Source: Micropterus salmoides
Taxonomy: Eukaryota > Chordata > Actinopteri > Centrarchiformes > Centrarchidae
Direction of reading: 5' to 3'
Length of the DNA: 64,000 nucleotides
Assembly (NCBI RefSeq): GCF_014851395.1
Contig: NW_024041150.1
Location: 38,389,585 to 38,453,584 of the forward strand
Below, piece after piece: positions 57,314-64,000 of this stretch (its first letter is position 1; each line of letters opens with the position of its first letter). Under the pieces are notes generated by a model. That model was not told where the DNA came from, made no database searches, and saw only the letters and a program-made list of their open reading frames with translations. Made by a program: the position numbers and the translations under genes.

Positions 57314-60300
57314 ATGCTGTCTCTGATGATGCAGCTCATCATCTTTCTTCTTCTGTTACAGACACCCGGAGGTAATACCAGTGCAAAAAACTTAATAACA
57401 CCATTATTTGATACAAAGGACCATAAGTTTAAAATGTTATTCCAAAACTATTATCATAAATGTTAGCAAATTGTCAGCTGCTTATTTAATTATAAGTGCC
57501 AATGACAGGTTGTTGTGTTTTCTAATGGTAGCCTACTGTACTGTACTTGCTTGTAACCAAATCTCTCACAGGCATGTAGCGCTCTGTGGTTTAGTCTACA
57601 GTCTGATGTTGAGTGATGTAAAATTACAAACATGCCACTAGATTTCGCAATTACACAAGCAGTTTTATTCGGGCTGATGCAGGCCTTGTTCTCAATAATG
57701 ATGCTTGAATGGTTGTGCTGAAAGTAGCTCCTGACTCACAAACTGATCTACAAAGAGTCCTGCAGTTAAAAAGACAGATCAGGAACTAAACCAAAGGTGT
57801 GTTTCTCCTCAGATCACCTTCAGGTGATTGGTCCGTCTCAGCCAATAGTGGCAATAGTTGGTGAAGACATAATTTTGCCATGCCACCTGGAACCTGCGAT
57901 GAATGCTTCTAACATGAGGCTGGAGTGGGCGAGGCCGGACCTGAGCCCTGGGTTTGTGTATGTGAGGACAAACGGTCAAGAATATGTTGTTCACAAACAT
58001 CCGACCTACAGAGGAAGAACATCAGTGTCCATCGACAGACTGCAGCTCGGAGACATTTCACTGAAACTCTCCAACGCAAGAGTCTCTGATGAGGGAACGT
58101 ACAGATGCCTCGCTCCTATACTGGGACGAGCTGCTTTTATTAAGCTGGTCATTGGTAAGTGGATACACTGACTAATCATTTATCTTTCAATAATATGACA
58201 TGGGTGTGGTTTGTTTTTCACATAACTTAGAATCGTACTGCAAGATTTCCCGTTTTGGCAGAGATGTGCGCACCCAGGACCAAATACAGCAGAACAAGAA
58301 ACAGGGACGAAATGTTTGGAAGCTCCTGATTTGGGTAATCATGCCGAAAGAGTTAGTGGTGGAAGGAGGTCAGTTCTTTTACTTAAAAGGGAGAGGTGAC
58401 TGATGGTGCATTCATGTGGTGTCGCAATAATCAGAATTTATTTCCCTCCTTAAAATTGGAAAAAGAGGAATAAAATTAGGGTGACCAGACATCCTGGTCA
58501 ACCCGGGGGTTAGCTGCTGGCAGGAGATTTGTGTTGCGCTGACTTAAGTGATAATAGATATGATTCTTTACATGCTCTGATATGCTAATCCAACACATCT
58601 TTGTAGAAGAGACTTAAGAGCACATGAACACACCAAAATCGGAAGAACAACTTCACAACTCTGGAAAGGGGAATGCATACTGAGCCGCTGGCTGTAATTT
58701 ACAATTCTCACCACTAGATGGCACTAAAACATACACGTTGAAACTCTGGAGGGGCCGTGTACATTGTAGTTTTGAGTGAGGTTTTTGGTTTGCAACCACT
58801 ACGTTTTCAGTGGTGTGCTTGTGGGTGGAGAGGCGTCCGACTGTGGACTGTAGATCAGGGCGTGAGCAAGGGAATGAGTGGCATGGCATGAGCCGTGCAA
58901 CAATTCCCAGTGGGACGTTATTGTGTGGGTGTGCTTGTGCTCAAACTAAGAAAAATAACATTCTGAAGAGCCTACTTTTTAAAATTATCCTGGAAGATCT
59001 GGAAGTCTGTTGTATTAATTTCATGTATCTTTCACACCTTGTCATCACAGTTTACCAGCATTTGTTTTAGCATAACTAAAAACAGTTACATAATTTCTCG
59101 CAGGTTAAAATCAACAATTTGACATGATACCGGTACACAGGATAGTAGCATGGTCATTTGGTGAAGTACTGTGGAAAGCAATACCATCACAACTATAGTA
59201 TTTTCCAACGGATAAACCAGGATTAGCCCAACAAGCTAAGATTATTTAACTTGAGCAGACTAAAGTACACAATAACAATGTTTTTAACATGCTTTGCAGT
59301 AATATTAGTTTATATATTTTTTATTGTTTATCTATATTGAAATCAAAGCCACAGTCTTTGTGCTACTCAAGACTTTCTGATGTTGACCGTGTTTTTGGGT
59401 GAAATCGATTTGATTCTTGTTTGACCTGACGGGCTCCAGCAAAACCATTTGTTTGTTTGTTTTTAACTCTTGCATGGAGTTTGTGTTGGAGCATATGTTG
59501 TGCTGGAAGCAATTGAGTGTTAACGTTTTTAGTGTTTTCGCTGTTGAGTTCAGCATCATCAGGCAAGAGGCTTGGGAGTGCCACAGCCTATGTAAACCAA
59601 TGGATTTCCAGGAAAATCCAACTTGATTTCTTCACATAACAAGCAGCATTAAGGATGTTACAAGCAACTGAGAAAGAGGCGAATGGTTAATTATTATGTG
59701 AGGTCACAACCTGTATGCAAATTGGCTATAATAATGTTATTTATTAAATGAAAAATCTAGAAATAGCCACTTTAAAGGAGTAGTTTGACATTTTTGGAAA
59801 TTTGCTTAATTGATGCGAGTTAGAAAATAAGATTTTTCCCACTTGGCACAGTAAAAGTTAATCAAATACACAGTAGTTTATAAAAATGTTGTCACTCGCA
59901 CAACCAATCGAGTCCATTCTCTTTAACAACAGAAGCACTTCAGCTTTCCTAATTCTTCCTAATTCTTTGAAGGCGCAATCAGATTATGATTTTACCACAC
60001 ACACACACAACAATTCAGTCTGAAACCTGGTTAAACATCAGGCCAAACTATTATAACTTGTATCAGGTGGACATCATTAATCAGCAACTTAGTCTAAATT
60101 TTCAGTATGTTAAATCTCTTCTCTCTCATTTTTAGGTGCCGTCTCCTCACCTGCCATCATTTCACTGAACAGAGCCAGCAGCAGTGTGGTGTTACAGTGT
60201 GAATCTGCAGGCTGGTATCCAGAGCCTGAGGTGTTTTGGCTGGACGGTGAGGGAAACCTCCTCTCTGCTGGACCTACAGAGACAGTCAGAGGTCCTGATG

Positions 60301-60720
60301 ACCTCTATACTGTCAGCAGCAGAGTGACTGTGGAGAAGAGACACAGCAACAACTTCACCTGTAGAGTCCAACAGAAGGACATCAACCAGACCAGAGAGAC
60401 TCACATTTATATTTCAGGTTGATATGATTCATAAATTTATCCTAAGCTTTCTATAAATACCATGTTGTTCTGGGATTTATCATTTCAGTTTGTCTTCACA
60501 GTCCTGTCGAGGTATGTGAAATGGCTCCTCTTGACTCCAGGATTTATCGGTGTCTTACTGTGTGCTGTATTCACAGAACTTGGATGGAGATCAAGGTATC
60601 GCTTTGCTTGTCTTTTCAGGATATTATCACTGTTTCTTTTACTGTAATGAATAAAGGTTGCATAACTAAGTTTCATTCTTATTCTACAGGTATCAACACT
60701 TGATTTATCAAGGGGACTGA
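57314..60720 (+). CDS. V-C-TM BTN/B7-like receptor with short tail
   Basis: Exons: 57314-57371 (signal MLSLMMQLIIFLLLLQTPGG), 57813-58154 (IgV), 60136-60417 (IgC), 60502-60595 (membrane) and 60690-60720 (tail, stop TGA). Phases 1,1,1,2; 269 codons including stop. V: EDIILPCHLEP, MRLEWARP, SDEGTYRCLA. C: VVLQCESAGWYPEPEVFWLD and NNFTCRVQQ, the classic BTN/B7 C-type signature in one exon. Membrane: WLLLTPGFIGVLLCAVFTEL. The tail has only about 15 residues (GWRSRYQHLIYQGD) and no B30.2. It is likely a cell-surface ligand or co-signalling protein, inferred from family. AATAAA is near 60858 and again near 61692. An additional small exon (60481-region TTTCAG) is possible but breaks phase. Confidence 0.87.
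57813..58154 (+). CDS. V-C receptor: IgV exon
   Basis: The 342-base exon is phase 1 to phase 1. It has full V-set features and is similar in layout to the V domain of the gene at 18334 (CHLEPxxxxxNM, GRTS, SLKLS). The two outward-facing plus-strand genes therefore look like closer relatives of each other than of A/B. Confidence 0.93.
60136..60417 (+). CDS. V-C receptor: IgC exon (unsplit)
   Basis: The 282-base exon holds the whole C domain, from GAVSSPAIISLN to THIYISG. The GWYPEPE motif is intact. In genes A and B the equivalent domain is divided by an intron before the second cysteine. Confidence 0.93.
60502..60720 (+). CDS. V-C receptor: membrane and tail exons (60502-60595, 60690-60720)
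   Basis: The acceptor CTTCACAG at 60501 gives VLSRYVKWLLLTPGFIG and onward. The donor is TCAAG/GTATCG; the last exon follows ATTCTACAG and ends at TGA 60718-60720. The total coding length is a multiple of three. Confidence 0.75.
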
Positions 60721-60859
60721 CTGAGTGTAAGAAATGTGCTTTGGTTTATAGACATGCATCATTGGTTGTTTGTTCAGTTGATACAAACCATTGTATTTTT
60801 GCTTCCAGTCTTCTGTCAACAGTAAACACTGGTTTCACTCAAACGTGAAGGTGACATAA

Positions 60860-61338
60860 TAAATTACCTGTTTTGTCTTTTACCAGGTTAAGGAAATACA
60901 GATTGATCTAAGGGGAAGACAAAGATGTCTGACATGTCACAGCAAAAAAACAGAAGACACCGCCCCAACATGACAAGAACTTCAGGCGGAGTGAGGACAG
61001 GAAGTAGAGTTTCTGAAAAGTCCGGAGGAAATCAAATGACAGGGCAGCGAACTGAAAAAGAGCTAATGGTAAAAGAAGAGTTCATTCGATGCCACTAGAT
61101 TCACACTAACATGCTCACATTTGTCATTGTGAGCATGTTAGTATTAGCATTTAGCTCAAAGCACCTCTGTGCCGTTGTGCAGCCTCACAGAGCTGATGGC
61201 TGGCTGCAGACTCTCAGTCTCTGTACAGATGAGACAAAGAGCTGTTGATAAACTTTATCATTGAGCCTTTTCTTTGGATCGGACACCAAACAGGACAAGA
61301 ACATGGTTATTGGTGTTAACTTGTTCATAACTGTTCAT

Positions 61339-61389
<51 letters not shown>

Positions 61390-62292
61390 TCTAGTTTGTG
61401 TTCACTTTATATGCACCAACATATTTATGCAATCTGCAACTCACTTCTGTAAATAGGGTAACTTATACTTTATACATTATTTACTCCAGTACTGACGTGC
61501 CTTTTCTAACTGACCTGTATGAAGACAGTTTGTTGTCGAACTCTTGCCTGGACATCATAGCTACATATTTGTTATAAGTTAACTTATATTTGCAAAGCTT
61601 AATATATTTGTTTATGCCTGTATTAGTTCTCTGCACATTGAGAATTACTCTGGAGTCAAATTGTTTGTACTGTATGTGTCAACACAGCTGGTCAATAAAA
61701 CTGGTTTTGACATTGATTATGAAGTTTTCAGGTACTTTCAATTCATCAATTAATTTAATAATGCATCTTTTTAATGTATTATAATGCATTAAGTCTCATT
61801 TTAATGATTTATGTAGTTACATTTATTTTTCTCTAACCACATAAACACTTTTCCTTTCTTTCTGTTCTGTGACTTGGTTTTGTTTTGTTTAGTAACTTCT
61901 CTAAATGAACCTCTACTAACTAACTTCTTCTCCTTTCTTCTACATTCACTTTTTTTGCAGCCTCCAGAATAGCTTTACTAAAATACCTAAATGTCTCTTG
62001 AGCAGCACTACTGAATTTAGGCCTACTTTAATTACAATTGGATAGTGGTCACTTCCTACAGCTGAATGAATCTGACACTAATGTAAGATGAATTTTAATG
62101 CAATAAACCATGAAAACCATCATAGGGAAGATTATCATGCAACTGAATATCTTCTAATACACCTAAAATGCAATTTTAACTGTAAATTTGATGAAAATAA
62201 ATTAAAATACAACAGTTATCATAAAATATTGGCGAATGTCCATATTTTGGCAATATTTACTGTTTAAATGTTGACTTTTTACTGGGAGATAT
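60860..62292. other. 3' flank of the V-C receptor gene
   Basis: Contains the two polyadenylation-type AATAAA words (60858, 61692), a fragment of the dispersed repeat with GAGCATGTTAG words (about 61100-61210) and a microsatellite. No coding exon was supported. Some of this may be 3' UTR. Confidence 0.5.
61338..61390. repeat. (TA)n(GA)n microsatellite
   Basis: About 40 bases of TA followed by GAGAGAGAG. Confidence 0.95.
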
Positions 62293-62684
62293 TGTTACGA
62301 CCCTCCCCCCTTCCTGCTTCCTTCTCCTGCAGGAGGCTGCAGGCAGGGAGGCTGTTTGGGCTGGACAATCACCTGTGCAGCTCTACTTTCAGAGCTTATT
62401 TAGCCAGGACTGATCAGTCTTTGGGCTCTCTCCTCCTAGGCCGGTATTCTACAGCCGGTTTGTCTTGTGTTTCTTCTTTGGTTAATTCTGACAACACACA
62501 CATACACACACATCTCACTCATCCATTCACTGCTGACACAACTGATAGTCATACTTTGCCACACCACATATTATTGGTGATCATTTGACCCTTCTTTTAC
62601 TTTTATAATAAATCATACCATTGGCATGCAAACCTGTTGAGTCTCACCTCCTTTTTGTCACGGGCTAAGAGCTGGCTTGTGACA
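62293..62684 (+). mobile_element. Probable solo LTR
   Basis: The 392-base unit begins TGTTACGACC and ends CTTGTGACA. It is flanked by ATAT on both sides (62289-62292, 62685-62688), a 4 bp target duplication as in Ty3/Gypsy elements. An AATAAA at about 62607 lies where an LTR polyadenylation signal is expected. Confidence 0.6.
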
Positions 62685-63030
62685 ATATCTTTAAAACACT
62701 TTTTCTGTCCATACAAGCAAGTTTTCAAATAACAAAACATTGAAATATTGACAAAAACAGTGAGTATTCATCAACATTCCTGTCACCAAAAGCACTCCCG
62801 TGCTTTACAGGCCTGTAGATTGAGAACAGAACCATCCCACAGTGATGGGGCATCAATCGATCTGGCTTGAGCAGACCTTTCATTTGATACCCTGCATGTC
62901 TATGTATCTCCAAGGGGTCGGCCACAAAATGGCAAAAAATAACTTTTCCCCAAACTCTATATTGTATTGCTTGCTTGAAATGTATAGTTCACCATCCTCC
63001 ACCAATCTAATGTGTTTTTTTTCTCAGCAG

Positions 63031-63153
63031 GGGGATTGCATGAGGTTACCATATATTGTGCAACCTCATGAGGAAGTACTCATACTTGCTCATGTCATGC
63101 CATACGAGAACAACACAACATCACACTGGAGAGTTAGCATTCTTGTACAGCAG
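63031..63153 (+). CDS. Orphan candidate exon of unknown gene
   Basis: Bounded by TTTTTTTTCTCAG and CAG/GTAAGAG, two strong splice sites, this 123-base stretch (41 codons, phase 0) reads QGDCMRLPYIVQPHEEVLIL and continues AHVMPYENNTTSHWRVSILV. The composition looks protein-like, with alternating hydrophobic strands. I recognise no family. It could be an exon of the next gene to the right, or part of a mobile element. Confidence 0.4.
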
Positions 63154-64000
63154 GTAAGAGTTTCAAAGTAAAACTTTATAAATACTGAATTAAACTTTGA
63201 ACTCTATTTTGCACTCCAAGACAGAACTATTTATTTAAAAAAGTAAACTTCTGAAAAACGTTGAAGTGAAAGATTTCATGTTTTTGTACTTCAGTGGTGA
63301 CGAAGTAGATGAAACAATACCACAAGATCCAATGTCCTTAAGACAGTGTTTTACTAATTTAATCAGTAATCTACTGTAAATATAAACTACTATTAGCACT
63401 AAAAGGTAGGTTATATGAATTTAAAAAGACTTCTTTTGAATACTTAGGTTCCTGTGAAATTATTGATAAAGTATTAGAGCTGAGCCTGATGTTGAAAGTT
63501 AGACCTTTACAGTTATAGTATTTTACATGGCTGATATCAGACAGAATTGTAAACTCGGGGGAGTGGGTGAATTCAAAGGTCTGGACCCTGGCAAGTATTT
63601 AGAAGGTTGAATTGGGGATTTTTGCTTATTTTTCTGTTATTACATCACACTAGTGGACTTCCTGTTTTAAACAGACTAAACCGCAGAGAACATGAGATGC
63701 ATGTTTTGTTAATCAGAAATAGTTAATTTTACTTGTTACTAAAATAATAATAATACTAATATTAAAATTAACTAGTTGCGTTACTCATTAGGTTACCATG
63801 TTACTTTCACATGTTTTAAAAAGTATTGATATCTGAATTTGGTACTAAAAAAAAACTCGACCAACTTGATTCGTCTAACTGCTGAAACGTCACGTTACTG
63901 GTATCTTCAGCTAAACTCAAGAATGAATGCTTACACAGAAGAAGGATTTTAACTCCTATCTCTTACACTGACCATGTGACCGAGCATCACTTCAGGAAGA
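63154..64000. other. Right edge, nothing recognised
   Basis: AT-rich sequence, no open frame or repeat I can name. If the exon at 63031 belongs to a gene, this is its intron. Confidence 0.4.

Noticed and set aside
60481..60500. Short additional exon after TCATTTCAG in the V-C receptor
   Set aside because: Using it would give a few codons and disturb the phase. The acceptor at 60501 joins directly to a good membrane segment in frame.
62725..62925. Minus-strand open frame of 66 codons
   Set aside because: Neither splice borders nor a family pattern could be seen; it probably lies in a dispersed repeat.

Overview
This is a 64 kb piece of a vertebrate nuclear genome, almost certainly a ray-finned (teleost) fish. 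Short exons with GT/AG borders are separated by repeat-filled introns. The repeats are a typical fish mix: tRNA-derived SINEs, Tc1, hAT and TTAA-flanked DNA elements, LINE and DIRS fragments, solo LTRs and TA/CA microsatellites. The multi-exon immunoglobulin-superfamily genes are of the butyrophilin (BTN)/B7 and Fc-receptor-like kinds. Exon borders below were read by hand from splice sites and reading-phase continuity; no alignment or transcript data were available.

Positions 1-16.5 kb (minus strand) hold one large gene that runs off the left edge. I joined 24 consecutive exons; every junction keeps frame, giving 1,061 codons. Domains in order are a SAM-like domain, two ubiquitin-like domains, a VWA domain with a MIDAS motif, a ubiquitin-conjugating (E2) domain with its catalytic cysteine, and the first half of a U-box (E3). 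An E2 and a U-box in one chain, with ubiquitin-like and VWA modules, is the most unusual thing in the window.

Positions 18-61 kb are a cluster of cell-surface Ig receptors. In order they are: a small single-V-domain receptor (+, 18.3-21.1 kb); a two-Ig-domain Fc-receptor-like gene (-, 28.3-23.4 kb); two tandem BTN-like genes A (-, 41.9-29.4 kb) and B (-, 54.2-47.1 kb); and a V-C-TM BTN/B7-like gene (+, 57.3-60.7 kb). A and B lie in a head-to-tail segmental duplication (about 28.5-44.5 kb and 45.7-55.3 kb). They share an unusual cytoplasmic tail without B30.2: a coiled coil, then a Ser/Pro-rich region, then an acidic dileucine motif. Their Ig-C domain is split by an intron, and their V exons are almost identical (4 differences in 351 bases) while the rest has diverged.

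Unit A is longer mainly because of a 5.4 kb hAT-type insertion in its first intron, with an 8 bp target-site duplication. That insertion itself carries a 2.3 kb TTAA-flanked element, a solo LTR and another hAT piece. A DIRS-like fragment lies between the two units. The last 3 kb (61-64 kb) hold a probable solo LTR and one orphan candidate exon. Other long gaps hold only the repeats listed or nothing I recognise.
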